The position numbers were made by a program, and so were the translations under genes. DNA of 36,122 bases from contig JASHNW010000079.1 in NCBI GenBank assembly GCA_030041435.1, positions 1 to 36,122 on the forward strand, in the 5' to 3' direction. Each line of letters begins with the position of its first letter. Position 1 is the first letter of the stretch. The notes beneath the pieces were generated by a model. The model had not been told where the DNA came from, made no database searches, and saw nothing but the letters and a program-made list of their open reading frames with translations. This DNA comes from Acidobacteriaceae bacterium. GTDB taxonomy: Bacteria; Acidobacteriota; Terriglobia; Terriglobales; Acidobacteriaceae. Shown here in pieces: positions 1 to 7,602 of this stretch.

Positions 1-180
1 AGCCCGCGCCGGCCATCTCGGATTATCAGCTCCGGCACTGTCGTCCGACTTCCAGCCCCGCGGCTCGGGTTCGTCCCGAACGGCATAATCCCAACTCCAT
101 CGCCACTCTGCGCATCCTGCTGGCCCGCTCCCTGCTGCGCCAGCTCTGCCGCTGCCCCTTCTGCGGTGCCCGCCGCTTAT

Positions 181-328
181 AACACAGTAGTACTAGAGAC
201 AATGCGGACACACCGAAGTCGGCGCCACGCTGCGATTCCGCGTCCGGGGTGGTTTCTCCGCCGATCCGCCGCACCAGCGCGGCGGCGCTTGCGGCGGCGA
301 TCAGCTTAAGACAGTTGCGTCGTTTCAT
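181..328 (-). pseudogene. Remnant of an exported protein gene (N-terminus only)
   Basis: The first ~18 residues, MKRRNCLKLIAAASAAAL, read like a Tat/Sec export leader (twin Arg, hydrophobic Ala-rich core). About 40 residues later the frame loses any protein-like character and runs into low-complexity Arg-rich sequence. It starts 58 bp downstream of the RhaT-family gene on the same strand, so it could once have been the last gene of the receptor-nagB-transporter run. Positions 1-180 contain an open plus-strand frame ending at a TAA near 180, which I do not recognise. The break could be an insertion or deletion at the window edge. Weak call. Confidence 0.3.
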
Positions 329-386
329 CGATGACGATGCCCATTCGCTGCCGTGATGAGGAGTGCGGTCTTCGGCACTTTCCTCT

Positions 387-1439
387 TCAGGCCAGGGTGC
401 TCGACCATCCCAGCACCACGATCGCTGCCAACATGACAGCCAGGCCCGCTACCATCCATCGGCGAGTCTTTGCCCGTGTGAGCTTCCACTCGCCGATCAG
501 ATAACCGGCGACATTGGCCGCAATGAGACCGGCGATCAGCTTCAGGGGCCATCCGATGGCCGGGCCAAGCCTGCCGATTTTCGGCGAAGCAAAGCCGTAA
601 AGAAAAATGTCGCCGCCCCACATCAGTCCCATGAGTATCGTGAGGCCGTACAACCGCCCGGTTTGGGGCTGCACATAGTTCGACCAGCTCCCGTTCTTTG
701 TCATCAGATACCCACAGAAGACGAGATTCGGGACCGCTCCGCTGGTGAGCATCAGGAGCCAGATGGCATTGGAGCCGGCAAAGGAGCTGGAGCCGAAGCG
801 CGTCGCAGCATGCAGGATGGGCTGCGCCATGCTGTAACCGATATTCAGCACCGCGGAGAGCAAGCCAGCCCCGACGCAGAGCAGGACTCCCGTGGAGAAG
901 CTGCGGGCTTTGCCCACCATGGCGCCGCGCAGAGCTTCAGCGTCACGCTCCTGGCTCCGCTCGCGCTGCGCTCCGGCATATCCGCAGCAAACGATACCCG
1001 CGATACCCACCAGGGTGCCCGCGATGACCGCGTGCCCCTGCGGCTGGTGCAGGCGCTCCGGGGCGAGCAGGCTCATGGGTAGAAAGGAGCCCAGCGAGGC
1101 GCTGATGGCGAGCACTAGGGTGTTGCTCATGGAAATGCCGACGGCGCTTACGCCCTGACCGAACATAATCGCGCCGAAGCCCCATGCAAAACCGAGGGTG
1201 CAGGCGGCCACGATCGCGTGAACGGGCGCCGCTCTTAATACGTGCAGCAGCTGCGGCACCGTCCCCCACGCGAATCCCAATGGCATGAGAACGCAGGAGA
1301 TGAGCATGAAAATCGCCCACACGTTCTCCCACTGCCATCGGCCCAGATACTTCATGGGCAGGGCGAAGATGCCGCACATGATGCCGGCGGCGACAGCACA
1401 CCCGACCCCCGATCCCAGCGTGGACGCGGAGACAATCAT
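387..1439 (-). CDS. RhaT-family sugar:proton symporter
   Basis: 350 aa integral membrane protein of the L-rhamnose/proton symporter (RhaT) family, in the drug/metabolite transporter superfamily. About ten hydrophobic segments span the whole chain. The N-terminal motif MCGIFALPMKYLGRWQWENVW is the family hallmark (small residues, then LPMK and W-WEN-W). It should bring a monosaccharide across the inner membrane. It starts 22 bp after nagB stops, so the two are probably co-transcribed. Because the neighbours are amino-sugar genes rather than rhamnose genes, the cargo is more likely GlcNAc, ManNAc or a related sugar; this is inference from context. A second, divergent paralogue sits at 18818-19834 in the fucose module. 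Confidence 0.85.
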   Translation of the reverse strand: MIVSASTLGSGVGCAVAAGIMCGIFALPMKYLGRWQWENVWAIFMLISCVLMPLGFAWGTVPQLLHVLRAAPVHAIVAACTLGFAWGFGAIMFGQGVSAVGISMSNTLVLAISASLGSFLPMSLLAPERLHQPQGHAVIAGTLVGIAGIVCCGYAGAQRERSQERDAEALRGAMVGKARSFSTGVLLCVGAGLLSAVLNIGYSMAQPILHAATRFGSSSFAGSNAIWLLMLTSGAVPNLVFCGYLMTKNGSWSNYVQPQTGRLYGLTILMGLMWGGDIFLYGFASPKIGRLGPAIGWPLKLIAGLIAANVAGYLIGEWKLTRAKTRRWMVAGLAVMLAAIVVLGWSSTLA

Positions 1440-1461
1440 CCTTGAGCCTGCCCGACCGGGC

Positions 1462-2256
1462 TCATGCTTTGGTCCGCAATTCCGCCGATGCCATCAGCTC
1501 CGATGCCGAATCGCGATCGAGATAGAGAGTGGCATTGGGATGCGTGCGAAGGATGGTTGCGGGGCAATGCGGGGAGATGGGCTCATGCAGGGTTCGACGG
1601 ACGATGTGCGCCTTTCGTATTCCGGGCACCGTAAGAATGAGGTGCGGTACGCGCAGGATGGTCGGAATGGTGACAGTGATGGCACGATCCGGCACCTCCT
1701 CCAGCGTGGCGAACCAGCCTTCCGCCGCCTGCTGCTGGCGGCACGCCTCGTCCAGAGTGACCACTTTCACGGCCTGTGTATCCTCAAAATCTGCCTCGTC
1801 CGGATCGTTGAAGGCCAGATGCCCGTTCTCGCCGATCCCGAGCAGGCATAGCTGGGGATCAGCTTTTCGCAGAGCCTCGGCATAGTGCCGGCATACCGAC
1901 TCCGGATCGGCGGATTCACCGTCGATTTCAAAGAAACTCCGCATCCCGGTGCGCTGGGTCAGATTCTCGCGGAGATAACGGCGGAAGGAAGCGGGATGCT
2001 CGACAGGCAGCCCCAGGTACTCGTCCAGATGAAGACCATCGATTTTGTTCCAGGGAATATCGTGCTGTTCCACGATGGCGGCCAGTGTGTCCAGCTGGGA
2101 AGCACCGGTTGCAAACACAACCGGCACGCTTCCCCGCCGAGCAACCAGTTCGCGTATCGCCTCGGCGGCGGCCTGAGCGGCGGCTTTACCGGCGGTTTGC
2201 GCATCGGGGTAAACCTCCACGCGCAGCTTATCTACTCGAAAGTTACCGTTGTCCAT
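1462..2256 (-). CDS. nagB: Glucosamine-6-phosphate deaminase
   Basis: 264 aa cytoplasmic enzyme that converts glucosamine-6-phosphate to fructose-6-phosphate plus ammonia, the last step of GlcNAc use. Visible family motifs are HLDEYLGL (D78, matching the catalytic Asp72 of E. coli NagB) and GIGENGHLAFNDP (H146 matches His143). In this motif Asn144 and Asp151 stand where E. coli has Asp141 and Glu148; the GENGH form is common in the non-enterobacterial branch. Length fits the family. It is followed by the RhaT-family gene after 22 bp and preceded by a 359 bp gap from the TonB-dependent receptor on the same strand. It pairs functionally with nagA at 10027. Confidence 0.93.
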   Translation of the reverse strand: MDNGNFRVDKLRVEVYPDAQTAGKAAAQAAAEAIRELVARRGSVPVVFATGASQLDTLAAIVEQHDIPWNKIDGLHLDEYLGLPVEHPASFRRYLRENLTQRTGMRSFFEIDGESADPESVCRHYAEALRKADPQLCLLGIGENGHLAFNDPDEADFEDTQAVKVVTLDEACRQQQAAEGWFATLEEVPDRAITVTIPTILRVPHLILTVPGIRKAHIVRRTLHEPISPHCPATILRTHPNATLYLDRDSASELMASAELRTKA

Positions 2257-2615
2257 ATCCCCATCTGTAACGGCACAAGTTTGTCGAAGCAGACGCGACG
2301 ATTGTGCACGCCTTTAATGAATCGGTTGTCGCGGCGCCGGGTTCGCAGCCTTCACGAATGTAGCCCATTGCCATGGCTGTCGTTTTGTCGGTATTGGCAG
2401 CGGTTGCGGAAATCCCACGAGAAGATATTGGCAGTTTCGGTAACGTCATCCCTCGGTCCTGTTTCCGAGTCGTATAGGCAATTGGCCGCCACATGCCAGG
2501 AATTCACCGTGTTCGCTGCTTCGTTCGTCTTATCCATGCCGGCTCCGGGGCCGGAGCCGCCGAAGCGGCTCAAGGCGATTTCCGGAGCGCTGAAATCCCG
2601 GCAATGGACACGGTT
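2257..2615. other. 359 bp intergenic stretch without a convincing gene
   Basis: Lies between the end of the TonB-dependent receptor and nagB. Short frames on both strands lack codon bias or recognisable motifs. Just after the receptor stop there are two strong, partly overlapping hairpins: GGCTCCGG/CCGGAGCC (2541-2558) and GCCGC-CGAA-GCGGC (2556-2569; on the leftward transcript this has a TTCG loop). No T-run follows on the leftward strand, so it is not a textbook terminator. It may protect the 3' end or reduce read-through into nagB-rhaT. Confidence 0.45.
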
Positions 2616-5600
2616 CTAGAACGTGATCGTCCCGGAAAACTGCACCGCACGAGGCGAGCCTGCGGTTCCATTGACTCCGGTGCCGGCCGTACCCGTGACA
2701 TAGCCGTAGCTGGCGCTGGTAAGGCTGGTGGTTGGATTAGCAAACACCGGATGGTTGAGTGCATTGAAGGCATCCATGCGCAATTCCAACGCCATAGATT
2801 CGTGGATGGGAATCGTCCGGAACAGAGATGAGTCAAAGGTGAAGAGGCCGGGGCCGCTAAAGACATTCACCCCGCTGTTGCCGAGGACGGGTCCAACAGG
2901 CTGGACAAACGAAGATTTGTCAAACCACGGATTGCCTGTGCCGATCCCGTAGAGCTTCCTGAAGGGCTTCATCTGGTTGGCCAGCTGGCTGGAGCCCGGC
3001 GCGTTGAGCTGATTGGCGTCCGCCAGGAAGGTCAGAGGGGTTCCCGTCTGAACGTGGACGATCTCTGCAGTCTTCCAGCCGCCTGCCGCCTTGCCGAGCC
3101 ACCCGTCGCGCAGGAACGTGCCGCCACGTCCGAACGGCAGGTCGTAGACGATGCTCTGCGCAAACGTGAGCTTGCTGGTGTAACTCGCAGGCGCGTAGTT
3201 ACGAGACAGATCAATATAGTATCCGATGCCCCCATCGGAGACCGAGTTCGACACCCAGCCCATGGCCTTTTGCCATGCGAAGGACGAGGCCCATTCGAGC
3301 CCATTCAGATATCTGTGGTCCAGGCGCATCTGCAGCGCGTTGTAATTCGAAGTCGTGCCATAGCCCAGGAGGTCGGTAGCTGCGGTGCGGCCGAAGGTCG
3401 CATATTCCGGCTGTCCTGCGGCTCCTGCACCGGGGATCAGGCCTGCATTCAGGTTATAGCTGGCTGGAATCTGGCGGCCGAGATTGCCCAGATAGGCTGC
3501 GGTCAGGACCCACTGTTTTCCCAGATTCTGCTCGACGGTGAGGTTGCAGGACATGACATAGGGGTCCTTGTAATTCGTATTCACTACGTTCCACGACGAG
3601 TTGATGGCTGCGTTGGTCAGAACGCCGTCAGAAGGAACCGGTACCGTGGTTGCGAGGGGAAATCCCAACGCCAGCGACTCGGGGGCACCGGAATCGTTCA
3701 GGGCAGGACCATAAGAATTGACGGGGCTGAAGGTGATGTTCGTCTGTTCCGGATAGTTAAAGGCGTAAGCGACTCCCTGCCACGGTGTGTGGCTGATGCC
3801 GAAGCCGCCGCGCACGACGGTGGCCGGGGTGGCCCGATAAGCGAATCCGAAACGCGGCTCTGGATCGACGTGGACGCCGACTCCGAGATTCAGGGGGACG
3901 TTCCCGTAGCCGGCGACTTCCAGACTGTTATTGGCGGGATCGTATTGCGAGAATCCTCCCCTACTCCTTGGGGTGGCGGCCGGGATCACCCCGATGCGCA
4001 TGCCGTAGGTGAGGGTCAGGTTGTGCGTGATATCCCAAGTATCCTGGGCGAAGCCACTGTACAGCTGCTCGCGCCATGATTCATCGCCGATGTTGACCTG
4101 ACGATTCACCGCACTGGGAACGTCGAGCAGGAAGCTTGCGAAGGCATTCGCGTAGCTGGTGGGCGAATCGGGGGCGTTGAGAGCGGTCTGGCCGGTGCCA
4201 TAGTCAAAGGTGCCGCGCGGGCTGTCCGCCGATGTCTGAACAAGGTCCTGGCGGTTGCCGCGCAATTCAAAGCCGAGCTTGATGGTGTGGTTGCCGGCCA
4301 GCTTCGTCCAGTTGTTTACCACGTCAATATTGGTTTGCGCTTGTGTCCACGGCTCGTATGGGCTGTAGCCGACAAGGGGAGAGGAATAATCCGCCACGCC
4401 GATGGTCGTCATGCCGCTGGTGAACGGACTTACGTTGACCCCGGGTATTCCGAGCTGGCCCGAGGCGCTGCTTCCGTAGTCGGAGGGATAGGCGTCGTTG
4501 GTGTAATGATCGACGCCGGCGCGCAGTTCGGTAAGGAATGTGGGAGAGAATACGTGCGTGTATTCGCCAGTGGTGTTGTAGATGTTGTCGGCGCCCTTAC
4601 CCTGGAAGTCTTCAGGACCGCCTGCAAGCCCGAACGAGGGCTGCTGATACGTGCTGATCTGTTGCCAGCTATAGCGGTAGGTCAGATGATCGTTCGCTCC
4701 AAGCGTCTGATCGAATTTGGCATCCAGCTGATCCGAAACCTGGTGGTAATCGAGATTTTCCTGGAAGTTGTTGGTCGTACCGGCGCCAGAGATATTGGGC
4801 AGCGGCACCAGCGCGAGGATCTTTTGCGCGATGGGGCTGAGACGGCCGGAGGGGATGACATTCGGCATGCCGTTGGTTACGAATTGTTGCCTGTCCGTGC
4901 CGTTGGCATTGCCGGTATTCGGGTCGTAGATGCTCGTCGGACTTGCAGAGAGATCGCCGGCGCGGAAGGACGCCGTTGGCAGGGTCAGCAATTCATAGGA
5001 GCCACTGTAATTCGAGGTGCGCAGAAAATCGAGGAAGAAGAAGCTGTGATTTTTGATGATTGGCCCGCCGAGAGTGCCTCCGGCATAATTGTAGGTGTAG
5101 CGCGGAAAGGTGCCGGTGGTATTGAAATAGTTGCGTGCCTCCAGCGTGCTGACCTGGTTGTACTCATACGCCGAGCCGTGAAAGGCATTCGTTCCCGATC
5201 TGAGGATGACGTTGGTGACGGCTCCGGTGGAACGGCCGAATTCAGGCGCGTAGTTGCTCGTTTCCACGTCGACAGTTTGAATGGCCGCGGCCGGGGGAAT
5301 GTAGACCTGGAGCGCGCCGCTGAACTCGTTGTCGTCGATGCCCTCGATCTGGAGGTTGTCGGACATCGGCCCCTGGCCGTTTACCTGAAGAGCCTGAGAA
5401 TTTTGTGCGTTGTTGAATGACGACTGATCGTAGACAGGCAGGCTGACGCCCGGAACGAGCGACTCCAGAGTCTGGAAGTTGCGCGTGGAGCCGTTGGGCA
5501 GGTCCACAACCTGAACGGAGCTGATCTGGGCGCTCACGTCCGCGCGATCGGTTTGCAGGAGCGGGGACTGGTCGGTGACCGTAACCGTTTGCGATACCGC

Positions 5601-5960
5601 GCCCGGGTTCAGCGCGTAATCCACGCGTGCCGTGGTGTTGACCGGTACGCTGACGTTCCGCATAACCTTCCTCTCGAAGCCTCGGGCAGCTACGGAGACC
5701 GAGTAGATGCCGGGGGGCAGCAGCGTAAAGACGTAGTTACCGCTGGCGTTGGTCGTCTGCTTGTGGCCAATGCCGGTTTGTTGTTCGGTGATGCTCACCT
5801 CGGCGTTTTGAATGGCGTGCCCCGCACTGTCGTTCACGTTGCCCACTAGGGTCGCCGTCACCGCCTGTCCGAATGCCTGCGGGGCTATCGGTCCTCCAGC
5901 CAGGACGGCCAGACAGAGCAGGAACGACAGCGTCAGCAGCAGCAGCTTGTATCGACTCAT
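2616..5960 (-). CDS. TonB-dependent receptor with carboxypeptidase-regulatory-like domain
   Basis: 1114 aa outer-membrane receptor of the acidobacterial Oar/CarboxypepD_reg type. A signal peptide (about residues 1-32, ending AFGQA) is followed by a beta-sandwich carboxypeptidase-regulatory-like domain (about 34-125, with the pattern L-GNVNDSAGHAIQNAEVSI and GNYVFTLLPPGIYSV), a plug domain, and a long aromatic-rich beta-barrel ending in Phe (FSGTITF), as expected for barrel insertion. No SusD-like gene is adjacent, which is normal for this phylum. It probably imports an oligosaccharide released outside. The start is backed by AGGAAAGG about 9 nt upstream. A sigma70-like promoter and an inverted repeat precede it (6127-6182). 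It is the first gene of a leftward run with nagB and a RhaT-family transporter. The substrate is not readable from the sequence. Confidence 0.93.
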   Translation of the reverse strand: MSRYKLLLLTLSFLLCLAVLAGGPIAPQAFGQAVTATLVGNVNDSAGHAIQNAEVSITEQQTGIGHKQTTNASGNYVFTLLPPGIYSVSVAARGFERKVMRNVSVPVNTTARVDYALNPGAVSQTVTVTDQSPLLQTDRADVSAQISSVQVVDLPNGSTRNFQTLESLVPGVSLPVYDQSSFNNAQNSQALQVNGQGPMSDNLQIEGIDDNEFSGALQVYIPPAAAIQTVDVETSNYAPEFGRSTGAVTNVILRSGTNAFHGSAYEYNQVSTLEARNYFNTTGTFPRYTYNYAGGTLGGPIIKNHSFFFLDFLRTSNYSGSYELLTLPTASFRAGDLSASPTSIYDPNTGNANGTDRQQFVTNGMPNVIPSGRLSPIAQKILALVPLPNISGAGTTNNFQENLDYHQVSDQLDAKFDQTLGANDHLTYRYSWQQISTYQQPSFGLAGGPEDFQGKGADNIYNTTGEYTHVFSPTFLTELRAGVDHYTNDAYPSDYGSSASGQLGIPGVNVSPFTSGMTTIGVADYSSPLVGYSPYEPWTQAQTNIDVVNNWTKLAGNHTIKLGFELRGNRQDLVQTSADSPRGTFDYGTGQTALNAPDSPTSYANAFASFLLDVPSAVNRQVNIGDESWREQLYSGFAQDTWDITHNLTLTYGMRIGVIPAATPRSRGGFSQYDPANNSLEVAGYGNVPLNLGVGVHVDPEPRFGFAYRATPATVVRGGFGISHTPWQGVAYAFNYPEQTNITFSPVNSYGPALNDSGAPESLALGFPLATTVPVPSDGVLTNAAINSSWNVVNTNYKDPYVMSCNLTVEQNLGKQWVLTAAYLGNLGRQIPASYNLNAGLIPGAGAAGQPEYATFGRTAATDLLGYGTTSNYNALQMRLDHRYLNGLEWASSFAWQKAMGWVSNSVSDGGIGYYIDLSRNYAPASYTSKLTFAQSIVYDLPFGRGGTFLRDGWLGKAAGGWKTAEIVHVQTGTPLTFLADANQLNAPGSSQLANQMKPFRKLYGIGTGNPWFDKSSFVQPVGPVLGNSGVNVFSGPGLFTFDSSLFRTIPIHESMALELRMDAFNALNHPVFANPTTSLTSASYGYVTGTAGTGVNGTAGSPRAVQFSGTITF

Positions 5961-6123
5961 CGGAAATACCTTTCCTGGGAAACTCTGTCGTAAGGACCCG
6001 AAGCGGCGCCGATCTGGGGAAGGGGCCGCCCGCGAGCATTTGCGAACCTCAGCGGATTACGACGGAACGAACTATCCATCGTGCGTTGACGGGGCCTAGT
6101 TTCATGTTTCTCCTCATAGACGG

Positions 6124-6155
6124 TTATTGTTATCCAGTAAAAATACGATTGTCAA
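6124..6155 (-). promoter_or_regulatory. Sigma70-like promoter for the TonB-dependent receptor
   Basis: On the minus strand TTGACA (6155-6150) is separated by 17 nt from TAACAA(T) (6132-6126). This puts the transcript start near 6120 and gives a 5' leader of about 160 nt before the ATG at 5960. The -10 region is part of a 13-nt string, TGGATAACAATAA (6136-6124), that recurs exactly upstream of the isoamylase gene. Confidence 0.6.
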
Positions 6156-6163
6156 CAGAAAAC

Positions 6164-6182
6164 TTTCACAATTTATGTGAAA
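6164..6182. promoter_or_regulatory. Inverted repeat, candidate operator upstream of the receptor promoter
   Basis: TTTCACA-ATTTA-TGTGAAA has perfect 7-bp arms and a 5-bp centre. It lies immediately upstream of the -35 box of the leftward receptor promoter. The same architecture (arms TTTTCTCA/TGAGAAAA, centre GTTTA) occurs at 7526-7548, so the two sites bracket the LacI-family gene. The binding protein is unknown. LacI-family sites usually have a central CG, which this lacks. Confidence 0.5.
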
Positions 6183-6241
6183 TCTTTCTCATAAAGACGT
6201 GCCAGCGCGCCGCTGCAATGGTTTGCGTGCCTGGATATTTT

Positions 6242-7324
6242 TTATCGAGAAACTGCCGCAGCCGCAGCAGAGAGAGAAAGACCCGCGCCAGAAGACGAAG
6301 AAGGCCCCTGGCACGACTCCCGCTTGACCAGTTCAGTCGGGATGGTGACGCGCTGCGGATCGAGCCGAGGATCCGCGATACGATTCAGGAGCACTTCGAC
6401 GAGGCTTGTTCCCAGTTGTTCTGGAAATTCGCGGATGGTGGTGAGGCCCGGATAGAGCCACGACCCGACCGTGTCGTTGCAGCCGGCAACACTGATATCG
6501 TCCGGAATGCGGAGACCGCTGTCGCGCAGGGCTTTGTAGACGCCGTGGGCCGAGGGATCGTTTCCGGCGAAGATGGCCGTCAGGGGTTCGCCGGAAGAGA
6601 GCAGCGACTTGGCGCCCAGGTACCCGATTTCCGCGTCGTCTTCGGAGCTGATGTTGCTGTTTCGCGGCTGCAGACCGGCTTCGTCCATGGCGCGGCGATA
6701 ACCGGAAAGACAGCGGGAAAACCAGGGCAGGTGCGTGTTGCCGACGAAGCCAATGTGCCGGTGTCCCAGCCGGATCAGGTAGCGGGTGATATCGGAGCCG
6801 CCCTGAATGTCGTCGGATAAAACGACGTCGTGGCGCAGATTCTGCGGTTCGTCGATGACGTTGTTGCCCAGAACCGCGAACGTGATGGCCTTGTGCTCCA
6901 GCATATGGATCAGATTCATGGAATTCGTGCCCGCCAGGATGACGGCCCTGACGACATCGTGCCGCTGCACGACCCTGGGGAGGTGGAGCTCCTTCCAGGG
7001 CACATGGGGCGAATAGTTGAAGCTGAGAAAGACCATGTCCCAGCCGTGCGCCGCGCAGCATTGCTCGGCACCCACGAGGATGCGGGAATGAAAAGCGTGC
7101 AGCATGGTGCGGTTGCACTGCAGAAAGGCGATGGCCTTGGTCTTGTTTCGCTGGGAGAGGTCAACGTCGAGCTTTGCCGCCGCGTCCAACACCGATTTCT
7201 GAATCGCGGGATCGACGCGGCTGTTTCCGTTGAGAACCCGGGAGACGGTAGCAAGGCTGACTCCAGCCGCCGCCGCAACCTCCCGAAGCCCGACCTTTGC
7301 ATGCTGCGCTTCTCTGCTCTTCAT
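6242..7324 (-). CDS. LacI-family transcriptional regulator
   Basis: 360 aa from the ATG at 7324; an in-frame ATG at 7348 would add 8 residues. The N-terminus has the LacI helix-turn-helix and hinge (about residues 11-60: VGLREVAAAAGVSLATVSRV, then a LNG). It is followed by a periplasmic-binding-protein-like sugar sensor domain with typical strings such as GHRHIGFVG and AIFAGNDPSAHGVY. The C-terminal ~20 residues are a Ser/Ala-rich tail. It sits between the receptor/nagB arm and the divergent hydrolase/AGE/nagA arm, so it most likely controls both in response to an imported sugar. A palindrome with central CG just upstream (7370-7379) may be its own operator. Confidence 0.9.
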   Translation of the reverse strand: MKSREAQHAKVGLREVAAAAGVSLATVSRVLNGNSRVDPAIQKSVLDAAAKLDVDLSQRNKTKAIAFLQCNRTMLHAFHSRILVGAEQCCAAHGWDMVFLSFNYSPHVPWKELHLPRVVQRHDVVRAVILAGTNSMNLIHMLEHKAITFAVLGNNVIDEPQNLRHDVVLSDDIQGGSDITRYLIRLGHRHIGFVGNTHLPWFSRCLSGYRRAMDEAGLQPRNSNISSEDDAEIGYLGAKSLLSSGEPLTAIFAGNDPSAHGVYKALRDSGLRIPDDISVAGCNDTVGSWLYPGLTTIREFPEQLGTSLVEVLLNRIADPRLDPQRVTIPTELVKRESCQGPSSSSGAGLSLSAAAAAVSR

Positions 7325-7369
7325 ATCACCAGGTCCCACAAAAAGCATTTATGTGTCCAGAGAGTAGCT

Positions 7370-7379
7370 GAAACGTTTC
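7370..7379. promoter_or_regulatory. GAAACGTTTC palindrome, candidate LacI-family operator
   Basis: A perfect 10-bp palindrome with central CG, the usual form of LacI/GalR-family operators, located 22-46 bp upstream of the two possible starts of the LacI-family gene. The half-site CTGAAACG (7368-7375) recurs inverted as CGTTTCAG at 7559-7566, about 40 bp before the divergent hydrolase gene. Suggests autoregulation plus control of the divergent operon. Confidence 0.5.
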
Positions 7380-7525
7380 TGGCGATCAAGAAAATCAAGA
7401 TTCAGCCAGTAGCCGGGGAAATCGCCTGAATGGGATAGATTGGACGATCCGAATCCGGCAGGAAAACATGTGCAGGCTTGGCAAATCCGATTTGCCGCAC
7501 CGTCGGGCACAAGCCGTGTTGCCAT

Positions 7526-7553
7526 ATTTTCTCAGTTTATGAGAAAATTTTCT
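7526..7553. promoter_or_regulatory. Nested palindromes before the rightward operon
   Basis: ATTTTCTCA-GTTTA-TGAGAAAAT (7526-7548) has perfect 9-bp arms, and AGAAAATTTTCT (7542-7553) is a second 12-bp palindrome that shares its right arm. They lie 50-77 bp upstream of the hydrolase start at 7603, in the promoter zone. Geometry and sequence match the inverted repeat at 6164-6182, with the same 5-bp NTTTA centre. Confidence 0.5.
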
Positions 7554-7602
7554 GCATACGTTTCAGAACTGCTCGGACTCCAATCAGGACTGGAAGATCA
7601 AA

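Noticed and set aside
3054-5420. Long open frames on the plus strand opposite the first TonB-dependent receptor (341 and 377 aa)
   Set aside because: They are antisense shadows of a high-GC gene with clear receptor domains; they have no motifs or ribosome sites of their own.
6164-6182. A CRP-type site
   Set aside because: CRP sites read TGTGA-N6-TCACA; here the half-sites are in the opposite order (TCACA first), so it is not a CRP box.
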